Shown here piece by piece: positions 53,925-63,904 of a DNA stretch of 64,000 nt (positions are counted from its first letter, which is position 1; the number at the start of each line of letters is the position of its first letter). Source of the stretch: Fibrobacter succinogenes (lineage in GTDB: Bacteria > Fibrobacterota > Fibrobacteria > Fibrobacterales > Fibrobacteraceae); contig CACZAD010000003.1 of assembly GCA_902779055.1 (NCBI GenBank), positions 59,737 through 123,736 on the forward strand, given 5' to 3'. Below the pieces are notes generated by a model. It had not been told where the DNA came from. It searched no databases and was given only the letters and a program-made list of their open reading frames with translations. The translations under genes and the position numbers were made by a program.

Positions 53925-56900
53925 TCATTTCATCACGAGTCTATGCGCGATGTTGCTCCATAGGCTTCCGATGCGGCTGTCGTTGATTTTCATACGTTGC
54001 GGGAGCGTGGGGATTCTGTCGTAGAGCATTTGGATGTATTCGTCCTTGTTGCCGCCGAAGTCTAGAATCTCGATGGTGTAGACGCTCGGGACGTTGACGT
54101 GGCGGGAATGCCTTAGCGATACGACTGTTCCCTTGACGCTGATGGTTGTGTCGTTGTAGTCGATGTCGAGGCCGATGGGTTCACCGAGTTTAAGGGCGTC
54201 GATTTCGTCGGTAAAGATGTCTACGCCGTGTTCGAGCAGCTTGGTGGTGATGCCGTAAAGTTTCTGTCCGTCGGTTTTCGTGATCGTGATGTTTTCGGCG
54301 GCGCGGACTTTCACGTTTTCGCCGTCGGCGTCACGGCCGAGGCCGATGAATATGCACATGAGAAGGTAGAACGAGTTTCGGCACAGCCAGAAGAGTACGG
54401 CGAGGATTCCGATGGCTTCTAGCGTTATTGTCAGGTAGGTCATATGCACGATTCCGATGATGCTTAGCGCTAGCAGTATGCCGAACGGGACTAGATATTT
54501 CTTGTCGATTTCGGTGTTCTCTCGGCGGGATTCTTTTTTAGTCACCAGGAATTTGGATAACGTAATTCCTAAGGCTTCCTTGATGATGGGGATCAGCAAG
54601 AAGGGCGTAACGGAGGTTTCGTAAATGCCGCTTACGCGAGACGATGTTTTGTTGTGGCTCTGCACGCGTAGCGATGTGATTTGCAAGATGTGCATAGGGA
54701 GCCAAAAGATAAGGAGGTCGGTGAGGGTGCATTTGAAGACGGGGATACAGAATACCGCGAACATCAGTGGTGATAGTATATAAATTAAATTCTTGATGGG
54801 GGAGAACCAGTAAAGGACGGAGCTGAGGTAGCTCAGTTTTTGGATGATGCTGAGGTGCGGTCGGCGGAGGATTTTGAGTTGCTTGGCGGTGGCGATGACG
54901 CCGCGTCCCCAGCGGGTGCGCTGCTGGATGTGTTCCTGGAACGAGGACGGTGCGATTCCGGAGGCGAGCGGTTCTGAAAGTCCAAGGCTTGCGTATCCGT
55001 TGGATTCTATGAGCATGCCTGTGGCGAAGTCTTCGGTGATGGTCTTGGTGTAGAACCCGCCGATGTCATTGAGCGCCTTTCGCGAGAGGATGGTGTTGGA
55101 TCCGCCGTAGATGACGCTGTTCGACGATGTCTTGGCGGCTTCGATGACTTGGTAAAAGAAGTCCTGTTCGTTCGGAATATGCATTTCGGCGTAAAGGTTG
55201 TGCTGGAATACGTCGGGCGTGTAGAAGCTTTGCGGTGTCTGTATCAGTCCGAGCGGGAGCTGCTTGTTTTTGGGGAGGCTCTTGTTGATGTGTTCGGCTT
55301 CGACGAAGTACGGGATGGTCTTGAGCAAAAATTCTCGGCGCGGGATCATATCGGCGTCGAATGTGACGATGTAGGGCGATTTCGTGCGCTTGAGCGCTTC
55401 GTTCAGGTTGCCTGCTTTGGCGCCGTTGTTGTCGGGGCGGTCGAAGTAATGGACTCCGAGTTCTTCGGCGAGTGCGCGCATTTCGCTACGGCGGTTGTCG
55501 TCGCAGAGGTAAATGTGGACCTTGCTCTTGTCGGGGTATTCTATGTGCTTGCAGCCGATGATGGTCTTGCGCAAGAGTTCGGGCGGTTCGTTGTACGTCG
55601 AGATAAAGATGTCTACGTCTGGGAATTCGTCGTCTGCAATTTTCGGTAGCGGGTGTTCCCTGAATCCGAGCATATTGCTGTAATGGATGAGGGTCTCGAT
55701 AAAGCCTAGAATTTCTACGGCGAGCAGGATGATGCTCCCGGCGACGGCGATGTTTCCGTATGCAAATGGGATGGAGCAGGAAGTGCGCCAGCAAAGGTAG
55801 ATGAGCGTGAAGAATGTGCTTGCCATCAGGAATATTTCGCTGAGGAGGGCGAGCCCGGGCTTGGTGTAGATTTTCTTTGCTTCGGGATTGGTGCTGTATT
55901 TGAGCAGGTCGTCGTAGGTGCGGACAGTCTTTTGCTTGAGGCGCTTGCGGATGATGATGGTGATCCACGCGATGAGCAAGACGATGAATATGGGGATGGC
56001 GAATATGGCCCAGACCAAATAGGGCTTGGTTCTGGCGAGGTATTTGAATTTGGAGGTGTTGTCGTAAACGAAGGGGATTTCGTGGATGTTTTCGCCACGG
56101 AAGATGGCTCGTACGAACTTTCCCGATGGGCTCAGGTCTTCGTCGTTTATGTATTCGACCGCTCTAGAATCTGCCTGGATGATGGAGGCTTCTTCTTCTT
56201 TGTTCGAGAGGCTCCAGATGGTGTAATTCAAGTGTAGTGAATCGACGAGGCTGTACCACTGGCGGACGCTTTCGATGTTGATTTGACCGTCGCCGCTTTC
56301 TTCGCAAAGGCCCGATTCCGAAATGAATATCGGGGTGCCGTTGCCCACGACTGTTCTTAGTTTATTCCTAAAGTCGTCGAGGTGCGATGTCGCGTAAAAG
56401 TGGAACGTGTACATGATGTTCTCGATGGGCAGCGGGTCTTGTGCTGCAAGCTGGATTTCGCGGCTGTAGTTGGGCGTGCCTACGAGGATGAGGGCGTCGG
56501 GCTTGTGCCTGCGGATGATGGGGATGACGATGTTTGCGTATTCCTTGATGTCTTTCCAGGTGCAGTCGCCATTGGGCTCGTTGCAGATTTCGAAGATGAC
56601 GTTCGGGATGTTGGCGTATTCCTTTGCCATCGTGTTGAAGAATTCGACGGCTTCGGCGAGGTGCTGGTGGGGATTGTTGTCCTTGAGGATGTGCCAGTCG
56701 ACGATGACGTACATATCGTTGGCGATGGCGTACTCGATGCCTTCGCGGAGAATCCTGAGGTTCTTTTGACGGTCGCCGTGCACGTAGTCGTACGAGTACA
56801 TGGCGAGGCGGATGAGGTTGGTGTTCCATTCGCGACTGAGCTGCTTGAACAAACCGTTGTTGACGTATTGTGGGTACCAGGTGAGGCCGTGCGTGCTCGC

Positions 56901-57086
56901 GCCCTTGAGGATGGCGAGGTTCCCTTGGGCGTCGCGGAGGACGGTTCCTTCGACGTGGAGCTTTACGTTGATGGACGGGCGGGCGATGGCTGTTGGAGAG
57001 TTTGTTGTGTTGACGGGTTCACTTGCGTATGCGGCAAGCGCCAAACAGAAAAAGACTATCGCAAAGATACACTTTGTGAATTTCAT
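53925..57086 (-). CDS. GH5-GT2-PilZ fusion: glycan synthase with its own cellulase-type domain
   Basis: The 1053-residue protein has a signal peptide (about 1-22) and a GH5 domain (about 40-330) with acid/base E170 in EICNEPNG and nucleophile E257 in FISESGL. A membrane helix follows at 356-380, then a GT2 synthase of the BcsA type with several helices: DDN at 529-531, DAD at 577-579, TED at 684-686 and QQRTRW at 721-726. A PilZ-like beta barrel lies at about 935-1040. The fusion would make a beta-glucan-like polymer and trim it on the outside. The PilZ part lacks a clear R-x3-R c-di-GMP motif, so control is uncertain. ATG 57086 follows GAGGGCGAGA; the longer frame to 57488 runs into the metK region. 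Confidence 0.88.
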   Translation of the reverse strand: MKFTKCIFAIVFFCLALAAYASEPVNTTNSPTAIARPSINVKLHVEGTVLRDAQGNLAILKGASTHGLTWYPQYVNNGLFKQLSREWNTNLIRLAMYSYDYVHGDRQKNLRILREGIEYAIANDMYVIVDWHILKDNNPHQHLAEAVEFFNTMAKEYANIPNVIFEICNEPNGDCTWKDIKEYANIVIPIIRRHKPDALILVGTPNYSREIQLAAQDPLPIENIMYTFHFYATSHLDDFRNKLRTVVGNGTPIFISESGLCEESGDGQINIESVRQWYSLVDSLHLNYTIWSLSNKEEEASIIQADSRAVEYINDEDLSPSGKFVRAIFRGENIHEIPFVYDNTSKFKYLARTKPYLVWAIFAIPIFIVLLIAWITIIIRKRLKQKTVRTYDDLLKYSTNPEAKKIYTKPGLALLSEIFLMASTFFTLIYLCWRTSCSIPFAYGNIAVAGSIILLAVEILGFIETLIHYSNMLGFREHPLPKIADDEFPDVDIFISTYNEPPELLRKTIIGCKHIEYPDKSKVHIYLCDDNRRSEMRALAEELGVHYFDRPDNNGAKAGNLNEALKRTKSPYIVTFDADMIPRREFLLKTIPYFVEAEHINKSLPKNKQLPLGLIQTPQSFYTPDVFQHNLYAEMHIPNEQDFFYQVIEAAKTSSNSVIYGGSNTILSRKALNDIGGFYTKTITEDFATGMLIESNGYASLGLSEPLASGIAPSSFQEHIQQRTRWGRGVIATAKQLKILRRPHLSIIQKLSYLSSVLYWFSPIKNLIYILSPLMFAVFCIPVFKCTLTDLLIFWLPMHILQITSLRVQSHNKTSSRVSGIYETSVTPFLLIPIIKEALGITLSKFLVTKKESRRENTEIDKKYLVPFGILLALSIIGIVHMTYLTITLEAIGILAVLFWLCRNSFYLLMCIFIGLGRDADGENVKVRAAENITITKTDGQKLYGITTKLLEHGVDIFTDEIDALKLGEPIGLDIDYNDTTISVKGTVVSLRHSRHVNVPSVYTIEILDFGGNKDEYIQMLYDRIPTLPQRMKINDSRIGSLWSNIAHRLVMK

Positions 57087-57184
57087 ATTCTCGCCCTCCG
57101 TTTTTGCGGGATGATGCAAAAACTCTTCATTAAAATATGTTTTTTTTGCGGGAAATGAAAAAGCAACCCGCGAATGCAGGTTGC

Positions 57185-57255
57185 TGGTGAAAGTGTAAAA
57201 GGTGACCCCGGCATGGTTCGGCAAGCTCACCAACCTTAGCCGGGGTGACAAGTTG
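57185..57255. repeat. Palindromic repeat with a widened loop
   Basis: GGTGACCCCGGC and GCCGGGGTGACA flank ATGGTTCGGCAAGCTCACCAACCTTA, an insertion in the usual loop. It is in the space downstream of metK. Confidence 0.75.
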
Positions 57256-57273
57256 CAGTGAGGATCGCTAAGA

Positions 57274-58467
57274 TTAGAGCTGTTCGGCGGCTTTCTTGAG
57301 GTCGGCGGCCTTGTCGGTCTTTTCCCACGTGAAGCGTGCGCCGGTGCGACCAAAGTGACCGAGGGCTGCCGTTTCGATGTAGCCCGGCTTTCTGAGGTCG
57401 AGCATCTTTTCGATGCCGGCCGGAGAGAGGTCGAAGTTGTCGGCGACGATGTCTTCGATCTTGCGGTCGCTGATCTTGCTTGTGCCAAACGTGTTCACGA
57501 GCACGGACACCGGCTTGGAGTAACCGATGGCGTAGGCGAGCTGCACTTCGCAACGGCTGGCGAGGCCAGCGGCGACGATGTTCTTTGCCACATAACGTGC
57601 GGCGTAGGCTGCGCTGCGGTCGACCTTGGACGGGTCCTTGCCGCTGAATGCGCCACCACCGTGACGGCCCATGCCACCGTAGGTGTCGACGATGATCTTA
57701 CGGCCAGTGAGGCCGCAGTCGCCGTGCGGACCGCCGACAACGAACTTGCCGGTCGGGTTGACGAGGTAGATGGTCTTCTTGTCCAAAAGCTTTGCCGGAA
57801 TCACCTTCTTGATGAGCTTTTCGATGATTTCCTTTTCGATCACGGAGTGCTTGAGAACCTTGCCGTTCACGAATTCGTCATGCTGCGTGGAGATGACGAC
57901 CGTGTGGACGCGGACCGGGCGGTTCTTTTCGTCGTATTCGACGGTGACCTGGGACTTGGCGTCCGGACGGAGCCACTTGATCTTGCCCTTTTCGCGGAGT
58001 TCCTGGATCTTGGCCATGAGCTTGTGGGCGAGGCTGATCGGGAGCGGCATCAGTTCCTTGGTTTCGTCGCAAGCGTAACCGAACATCATGCCCTGGTCGC
58101 CTGCGCCCTGCTTGTCGTCTTCCTTGCCATCGGCAGCCTTGGCGTCAACGCCCTGGGCGATGTCCGGAGACTGCTTGTCCATGGCGACGAGGACGGAGCA
58201 GCCCTTGTAGTCAAAGGCGAGTTCCGGGTTCACGTAGCCGATGTTCTTGATGGTCTTGCGTGCGATCTGCTGGAAGTCGATGACGGCCTTGGTGGTGATT
58301 TCACCGGAAATGACAACGAGACCGGTGTTCACGAGGGTTTCGCAAGCGACGCGGCTGTGCGGATCCTGCGTGAGGCAGGCGTCGAGGATGGCGTCGGAAA
58401 TCTGGTCGGCGACCTTGTCCGGGTGGCCCTTGGAAACGGATTCGGAAGTAAAAAGATAATGTGCCAT
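57274..58467 (-). CDS. metK: S-adenosylmethionine synthase
   Basis: This 397-residue enzyme makes S-adenosylmethionine from methionine and ATP. GHPDK is at residues 14-18, [12 protein letters not shown] and [27 protein letters not shown] are intact, and length is typical. AGGAGCC precedes the start. The 230-bp region upstream has no recognisable SAM riboswitch; it diverges from the Nif3 gene. Confidence 0.98.
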   Translation of the reverse strand: MAHYLFTSESVSKGHPDKVADQISDAILDACLTQDPHSRVACETLVNTGLVVISGEITTKAVIDFQQIARKTIKNIGYVNPELAFDYKGCSVLVAMDKQSPDIAQGVDAKAADGKEDDKQGAGDQGMMFGYACDETKELMPLPISLAHKLMAKIQELREKGKIKWLRPDAKSQVTVEYDEKNRPVRVHTVVISTQHDEFVNGKVLKHSVIEKEIIEKLIKKVIPAKLLDKKTIYLVNPTGKFVVGGPHGDCGLTGRKIIVDTYGGMGRHGGGAFSGKDPSKVDRSAAYAARYVAKNIVAAGLASRCEVQLAYAIGYSKPVSVLVNTFGTSKISDRKIEDIVADNFDLSPAGIEKMLDLRKPGYIETAALGHFGRTGARFTWEKTDKAADLKKAAEQL

Positions 58468-58697
58468 TAAATGGGGCTCCTATATATTTAATTTCTTTCT
58501 ATGCGTAAATTTAGTTAAATGCATAGATCGTGGCAACGAGATTTTAATCCGACAGGTCCTTTTGGGCTCAAAAATGATACTTTTGCTTGTAAATAAAAAA
58601 TATGTATCTATATTTTCTATAGCTAATTATAACGAGTTTGTGGGGGAACCGGAATTCTGGCATGGTGCCGGGATGTTTTGACCTTCAAGGAGGCTTT

Positions 58698-59459
58698 ATG
58701 GACTTGCCTTTTATTACCGCCTGGCTAGACGACCTGTTGGATCCGAAGTCTTTCAAGGATTACTGCGTGAACGGTCTTTGCGTCGAAGCGAACGACAAGG
58801 TGACCAAGATTGTGACGGGCGTGAGCCTGCGCGACCAGCTGATCGATGCGGCTATCCAGGAAAAGGCGGATTGCATCATCGTCCACCATCCGAACGGTTT
58901 TTGGCAGGGCGATAGCCAGCTCCCGGTGGGGAAGTTTGCCGAACGTCTCCGCAAGCTCATGTGCAACGGCATCTCGGTGTTCGGGTACCACTTGCCGCTC
59001 GACGGTCATCGCGAGATCGGGAACAACGCCGTCATTGCAAGGAACCTGGGCTTGAATCCGGTGCATGAGTTCATGTACGAGGGGCAGAGGGCAATCGGTG
59101 TCATTGCTGAATGGAATACGCCTGCGACGAGGGAAGAGTTCTTGGACTGCCTGGACAGCTGCTTTGAACACGGCGTGCAGAACTCGTTCTTCTACGGTCC
59201 CGAAAAGATCAAGCGCGTGGCCATCTGCAGCGGTAGCGGAGCCTCGGGCATTCCCGAAGCGATGGAGTTCGACTGCGATGCGTTCCTCACGGGCTGCATC
59301 AAGGAGGACGTGCCCATATTCTGTCAGGAAAATGGCGTGAATCTCGTGTCGTGCGGGCACCACAGGACCGAAGTCTTTGGCGTGTGCGCGCTTGCGGACA
59401 AGATCCAGAAAGAGCTCGGCATCCCGAGCAAGTTTATCGACTTCGACAACCCTATCTAA
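58698..59459 (+). CDS. Nif3/YbgI-family dinuclear-metal protein
   Basis: The 253-residue protein has the family's metal ligands: IIVHHPNGFW, YHLPLDGHREIGNNAVIARNLG and the late CGHHRTEVFG. SGSGASGIPEAMEFDCDAFLTGCIKED is the usual middle block. The family forms hexameric toroids and the members' role is debated (GTP cyclohydrolase type I-like, hydrolase of damaged metabolites). Start 58698 follows AAGGAGGC. The single gene is divergent from metK. Confidence 0.9.
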   Translation: MDLPFITAWLDDLLDPKSFKDYCVNGLCVEANDKVTKIVTGVSLRDQLIDAAIQEKADCIIVHHPNGFWQGDSQLPVGKFAERLRKLMCNGISVFGYHLPLDGHREIGNNAVIARNLGLNPVHEFMYEGQRAIGVIAEWNTPATREEFLDCLDSCFEHGVQNSFFYGPEKIKRVAICSGSGASGIPEAMEFDCDAFLTGCIKEDVPIFCQENGVNLVSCGHHRTEVFGVCALADKIQKELGIPSKFIDFDNPI

Positions 59460-59625
59460 ACCGCGCAATCTGTGGAATTTCTGTGTAAATCTTTGCTAAA
59501 AATTGGAATAAAATTCCTTAAAAATCGTTGAAAAAGCTAAATAAGTTCCATATATATGGTATGTAATAAAAAAGTAGGAATAAATCCTTTGAAAAATCGG
59601 TGCAGTTTATTTACATTATTTGCTA

Positions 59626-60546
59626 ATGAATTACGTTAAGGCATCGATTCACTTTCAGAAGTCATCACGGATGTTGACCGTGAAGGTGCCTTCGTTTTTG
59701 CTGCGCGGTTCGCTCTTGCTGCGAATCGTCGTCATTGTCGGTTTCGTTTTGTTCCTTGTGCAGGTGCTTTCGACGTCGGTTTACGACGGTGTTCTGAGGC
59801 ACGCATTTTCTAGCCGCCAGAAGCTCAACAAGGAACTGACGCAGATCCAGAACACGGTGGATTACATTTCCAATACGTCCAAGGATTTCTTCAAGGCCGA
59901 AAAGATGCTCCATGCCAAGCTTGGACTCCCGCTGCCGGACGATGCTTCCCGTGATTTGGCGACGGGTGGCCATATCGAGCCTGAGGTTCAGCTGCTGCGC
60001 AAGAGTTCCCCGGTTTTTGAACGTACGGCCCAGATGCATGAAGATGTCTGGCGCATTTTCGGCAAGATCCACAACAATGAAAAGTCTTTTGACGCCCTGA
60101 CCAAGTACATTGACCAGAGCCGCTCCGTTTTACGCTACATTCCGTCGATTTCGCCGACGACAGGTCGTTATGCCTCTGCTTTTGGTCCGCGTATCCATCC
60201 GGTGACGGGTGAAGTCGGCAAGATGCATCAGGGCATAGACATTGCGAATGACCGCTGGACTCCGATTTATTCTCCGGCGGATGGCGTAGTTGAAATTTCC
60301 CAGCTGAGTTCCTCTTTTGGGAATTTTGTAGTCCTGAACCATGGTAATGGCGTCAAGACCCGTTATGGGCACATGCAGATGTCTGCCGTGACTCCGGGAC
60401 AGTTTGTACATCGTTATCAAATCCTTGGCTATATGGGCAACACGGGGCGTTCTGTGGGGCCGCACCTTCATTACGAGGTGTGGTTGAACGGTCGTCCGGT
60501 TAACCCTCTTTCTTATATTCTCCCCAACGACTATGAAGTCGACTAA
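59626..60546 (+). CDS. M23 (LytM-type) peptidoglycan endopeptidase
   Basis: The 306-residue protein has an N-terminal membrane segment (about 25-47), a coiled-coil-like linker (KLNKELTQIQNTVDYISN...), and a C-terminal M23 domain with HQGIDIAN (H-x3-D), the NHGNGVKTRYGHM segment and HLHYEV (H-x-H). All zinc ligands are present, so it should be an active peptidase, cutting cell-wall peptide bridges during growth or division. ATG 59626 is chosen over TTG 59620. It precedes a secreted-protein gene by 47 bp. Confidence 0.9.
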   Translation: MNYVKASIHFQKSSRMLTVKVPSFLLRGSLLLRIVVIVGFVLFLVQVLSTSVYDGVLRHAFSSRQKLNKELTQIQNTVDYISNTSKDFFKAEKMLHAKLGLPLPDDASRDLATGGHIEPEVQLLRKSSPVFERTAQMHEDVWRIFGKIHNNEKSFDALTKYIDQSRSVLRYIPSISPTTGRYASAFGPRIHPVTGEVGKMHQGIDIANDRWTPIYSPADGVVEISQLSSSFGNFVVLNHGNGVKTRYGHMQMSAVTPGQFVHRYQILGYMGNTGRSVGPHLHYEVWLNGRPVNPLSYILPNDYEVD

Positions 60547-60593
60547 ATCTCGTTAGCGCAAGGGACGCTTGACGGGGCACCCGGGAGGGTGTT

Positions 60594-61913
60594 GTGAAAA
60601 ATTATGGCTGTCTTGTGCCGGCTGCCGTTTTTTGCGGTATGGCGCTTTTTTCGGTAACGTATTCTTGCCCGATGTTTGTGGAGTTTTTCCCGGATCCGAA
60701 GAATGTTTCGGACGTGGAAGGCGAATACGTTGAAATTCGTCTGGATGACCGTACGGATTTGTATGGTGATGGGAACCGCGTAGATGTGTTCTGTAGTGGG
60801 GACTGTGCCAGCGGTGAAAACCGCGCGGATTCGCTCTATGTGCGGTTTGAGTCTAAGGAAATTATGGCTTTTGAGTGGCCTGCGGCGGAGCGCTTTTTGC
60901 TGCTCCACGATACGGCGTCGTGCCCTAGGCGGAAGGGGGTGGCGTGTGGCTTGCTAGGGAAGCTTTCGCTCCCGAATTCGCGGGAGACTGTGTGGAAGGT
61001 CTGGTCGGGCGTTTGCGTGGATTCGGTGACGCTCCCGCAGCCTAAGCCGGGGTATGCGATGCAGCGTGTGGGGCTCACGGACGAATGGGTGTTCGTGGCC
61101 GGCACGATGGGGGCGGGCGATCCGGATTACGAGCTTGGCGTCGAGGAAGATTCGCTCTTGATGCTGGTGGGCGAGCTTGGCAGGCTGGGGCGTTCGTTGC
61201 GGATGACGGAGGTTCATCATTGCCCGGAGGAACCGATGCCCGAGTGGGTGGAACTCTACAATGCGAGTGCGTATGCGCTCCCGCTGGATGTGTTCCGCTT
61301 TTGCGACCGCGGCGGGGCGTTGGGCAAGGTGGGCGATTCGATCATGCCATACCAGACGGTTCTTGTGAGCAAGGATACGGCTGCGTTGCGGGAGTCTTTG
61401 GGGATTCCTGACATTCGTTTGCTCCCGGTGTCGCTTGGATATTTGAACAATACGGAGGGCTCGCTGAATCTCTGTTTCCGTGATGATGTTATCGATAGCG
61501 TTCGCTGGAACAAGTCGACGGTCGCGTGTCCGTCGGGGTTCAATCCGTTGACGGGGCGGCGTGATTTTACGCCCGGGTATCAGCAGAAAAATAGTTTGTC
61601 GTTGGGGACGGGGGGCGTGCCTGGAGGTGGTACTGCGCCCGCTATGGATACCGCGCCGGTTGTGTACAAATTATCGTCCCGTGTTGTCTCGAAAAAGGGG
61701 GCGCCGCTTCGCGTTCGCGTGGAGTCCGGTTACGATGTGAAACTTTCGCTTTTGGATTCGGCGGGGCGTCGCGTCTGGAAGACGGTGGTTTTGGCGGAGT
61801 CGTATGAATGGGTGAAGGTGCCGGTGCAAGAAAATCTTGGAATCGGCGTTGGCTTTGTCGCTTTGTCTGTGGGGGAGTACGAGGATGTGGTCGGAATTCT
61901 TGTTCGCCCGTAG
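60594..61913 (+). CDS. Secreted lamin-tail-like protein
   Basis: The 439-residue protein starts with GTG behind GGGAGGGTG, and has a signal peptide (MKNYGCLVPAAVFCGMALFSVTYS). The first part (FVEFFPDPKNVSDVEGEYVEI) and the middle part (RMTEVHHCPEEPMPEWVELYNASAYALPLDV...NTEGSLNLCF) fit lamin-tail domains (LTD), found in secreted proteins. The C-terminal 80 residues look like a T9SS-like or FlgD-like sorting domain (RVRVESGYDVKLSLLDSAGRRVWKTVV). It overlaps the next gene by 29 bp. Confidence 0.65.
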   Translation: MKNYGCLVPAAVFCGMALFSVTYSCPMFVEFFPDPKNVSDVEGEYVEIRLDDRTDLYGDGNRVDVFCSGDCASGENRADSLYVRFESKEIMAFEWPAAERFLLLHDTASCPRRKGVACGLLGKLSLPNSRETVWKVWSGVCVDSVTLPQPKPGYAMQRVGLTDEWVFVAGTMGAGDPDYELGVEEDSLLMLVGELGRLGRSLRMTEVHHCPEEPMPEWVELYNASAYALPLDVFRFCDRGGALGKVGDSIMPYQTVLVSKDTAALRESLGIPDIRLLPVSLGYLNNTEGSLNLCFRDDVIDSVRWNKSTVACPSGFNPLTGRRDFTPGYQQKNSLSLGTGGVPGGGTAPAMDTAPVVYKLSSRVVSKKGAPLRVRVESGYDVKLSLLDSAGRRVWKTVVLAESYEWVKVPVQENLGIGVGFVALSVGEYEDVVGILVRP

Positions 61914-62772
61914 GTGTTGCGGGGCTGGAAAACGTGCCGTTGGCGTGGTTCGAAAAAACGGTGATTGCGGGGCTAGAAAATGCGTCATTGGTGTTATTGA
62001 AAAATGCGCGAAACCTTTGTATGTAGTGTTGCTTGCGTTGTTGTGTTGGCCTGCTGTATCTTTGTATGCTGCTGATGGACGTGCGCCGTTTGCCTCGCTT
62101 TTGGCGGGAGGGCTTTCGCCGGTGGGGCTTGGCGGGTACAATTCGACGCCTGCACATTTTGCGGATCCGGCGTATGGCACGGCGTTTTACTGGATGGACG
62201 AAGTGGATGCTTTTTCGTGGAGCTTGTCGCTTGATTTTGGGAATGAATCCTATCGCGTGGGGGCGTTCGCCTCTTATGCTTCGATGGACTCGCTTTACCG
62301 CAGCACTTACTGGGAGCTTGCGTTTGCGAAGACTTGGGCGCACTTTGCGGTAGGTGCGGGGTACGGACTCGATATGGAATGGATTCCTGGAGAATCGCTG
62401 TGGGCGCGGCACCGGTTGAAGGTGGGGGCGGACTACGGCTGGCGTCAGATCCATTTGGCGGGGATGCTGAGTGGCTTTACCGACGAGGGCGTTTCGCCTG
62501 TGGTGGGCGTCCATTGGATTTCGGAGGAGGCGCTTCGGGCTTTTGCGGAAAGCGACTTGGATTACCTTTACGTTGGGGCAGAATTCCGTTGGAAGTTCAT
62601 GGATATCTGTACTTCTTACCGCTTCCCGGATTTTGCGGTTGCCGTTGAGTTTTCCGTTCGATGGGGGCGCGTGGGCGCCTCGTATGCGCGGGGCTTTCGG
62701 CACAATTCTTTAGGCTGGAATGGCGTGCTTGTTTCGAGGTGGATGAAAAGTGAAGGAGGAAAATTTAACTAA
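61885..62772 (+). CDS. Predicted outer-membrane protein with long basic leader
   Basis: Translation from ATG 61885 (behind GGGGGAG) gives 295 residues: a basic, Cys-rich leader (about 1-43), then KPLYVVLLALLCWPAVSLYAADG as a likely signal peptide, then barrel-like strands with FGNESYRVGAFASYASM, VGAGYGLDMEW and LKVGADYGWRQ. The leader may mean that a later start is used, but no ATG is available before the signal peptide. It overlaps the LTD gene, so the two are probably partners. Confidence 0.6.
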   Translation: MWSEFLFARRCCGAGKRAVGVVRKNGDCGARKCVIGVIEKCAKPLYVVLLALLCWPAVSLYAADGRAPFASLLAGGLSPVGLGGYNSTPAHFADPAYGTAFYWMDEVDAFSWSLSLDFGNESYRVGAFASYASMDSLYRSTYWELAFAKTWAHFAVGAGYGLDMEWIPGESLWARHRLKVGADYGWRQIHLAGMLSGFTDEGVSPVVGVHWISEEALRAFAESDLDYLYVGAEFRWKFMDICTSYRFPDFAVAVEFSVRWGRVGASYARGFRHNSLGWNGVLVSRWMKSEGGKFN

Positions 62773-62783
62773 ATTTAGATTGT

Positions 62784-63527
62784 ATGAAAAAAGCCGTCCT
62801 CTTAATGCTTGTTGCGTCAGCATTTGTTTTTGCGAAAACTTCGACACCTGCTAAATCGCAAAAAAAAGTGTCTCCAAAAACGGTGGAACAAGTACAGCCG
62901 GCAGAAGAACCTGTTGCCGAGGCGGCTCCGTCCGTGGAGCCGGACGAAGACTCTACGGATGTTGTTGAAGAAGTTGTGACCTATACGGATTCGACGTATA
63001 CGCTGTACATCCATCCGATGAATTTTATCTTGCCGTATTCGCATTTTTGGGCGGGCGTGTGCGTTCCGAACGGCTTTACGGATTACCCCTCGTTCAACCT
63101 CTCGTTCGAATGGAAGCTGATCGAAAAGATTTCGTTGATGTCGATGCCGCATTACGTGCGCGTTGACCGCTCGGATGACGACTACAAGATTACCGATATC
63201 GGCTTGCAGGAAAGTTTTCGCTTGTATGGCGTTGGCGGAAAGCGCTGGCGGTTTTTCCAGGTGGGGATGCTGTTGAGCCATCTGCACGTTGATACGGAAA
63301 AAGATGGCGATTTTGACGGCTGGCTGTTTGGCTTGATGTTCAATGCTGGTGTGAAGAAGATTTTTAACGACGGGGAAGGATTCTTCGGACGTTTTGCGCT
63401 CTCGCTTGATGTGGGGGCGGGCTACACGTGGGTGAGTGATTTTGATGCGACTCACAAAGGCGCCTGGTTCGAGATGGACAAGGGTATTGTGATAGACGTG
63501 AACGTCGCCCTAGGATTTCAGATATAA
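62784..63527 (+). CDS. Outer-membrane barrel protein with acidic linker
   Basis: The 247-residue protein has a signal peptide (MKKAVLLMLVASAFVFA), a Lys- then Glu/Asp-rich linker (about 18-70), and a barrel-type domain ending in VNVALGFQI*. It repeats the layout of the gene at 13680-14666, with no close sequence match. The ribosome-binding site GAAGGAGG lies about 25 bases ahead of the start, and the gene is 11 bp after its neighbour, so the three genes from 60594 form an operon. Function unknown. Confidence 0.68.
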   Translation: MKKAVLLMLVASAFVFAKTSTPAKSQKKVSPKTVEQVQPAEEPVAEAAPSVEPDEDSTDVVEEVVTYTDSTYTLYIHPMNFILPYSHFWAGVCVPNGFTDYPSFNLSFEWKLIEKISLMSMPHYVRVDRSDDDYKITDIGLQESFRLYGVGGKRWRFFQVGMLLSHLHVDTEKDGDFDGWLFGLMFNAGVKKIFNDGEGFFGRFALSLDVGAGYTWVSDFDATHKGAWFEMDKGIVIDVNVALGFQI

Positions 63528-63534
63528 TACGAAA

Positions 63535-63865
63535 GTGTGTAAGGTGATCGCGCAAATGCGAGTGCCAGAAATAATGGATCCCCTCCCTGACGGTCGAGGA
63601 TGACTGTGCGGGGGGACATTATGGTGAAGTGTTGCGATTGTCATGCCGGCCACTGTGCCGGCATCGCCTTTGTATTGTGTAGAACTGTGTAAGGTGATCC
63701 CGCCCCGGAATAAAAGCAACCAAGGCGAACGCTGCGAAAATGCTTGCATTTTCATAGCTGAGCCGAAGGGCTTTGTACTTGTACGTAGGGGAGAACTGTG
63801 TAAGGTGGCCCCGGCACGGTGGCCGGGGTGACAGTAGGGGCAAGCGTGTAAGCGGTGGTGCTGCG
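63535..63865. repeat. Palindromic repeat cluster with 85-bp element copy 3 (inverted)
   Basis: A GTCATGCCGGCC...GCCGGCATCGCC palindrome lies at 63640-63669, and a GGTGGCCCCGGCAC...GGCCGGGGTGACA unit at 63803-63833. Copy 3 of the 85-bp element lies between, at about 63703-63786, reversed relative to copies 1 and 2. There is no gene; the region separates the operon from tRNA-Asp. Confidence 0.82.
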
Positions 63866-63873
63866 TAAAAACG

Positions 63874-63902
63874 AAAAGTCCTCTCGAATGAGAGGACTTT
63901 TT
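63874..63902 (-). terminator. Terminator of tRNA-Asp
   Basis: AAAAGTCCTCTC/GAGAGGACTTTT is a 12-bp stem with a GAAT loop, directly downstream of the tRNA on the minus strand. It can work in both directions. Confidence 0.9.
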
Positions 63903-63904
63903 CG

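Noticed and set aside
57087..57488. N-terminal extension of the GH5-GT2 frame by 134 codons
   Set aside because: It runs through the palindromic repeat and into metK out of frame; the signal peptide and ribosome-binding site fix the start at 57086.
57355..58470. 371-codon plus-strand frame opposite metK
   Set aside because: Shadow of metK codon bias; the real gene has all catalytic motifs.
58468..58697. SAM riboswitch before metK
   Set aside because: No recognisable SAM-I/II/III core or terminator arrangement in the divergent spacer.
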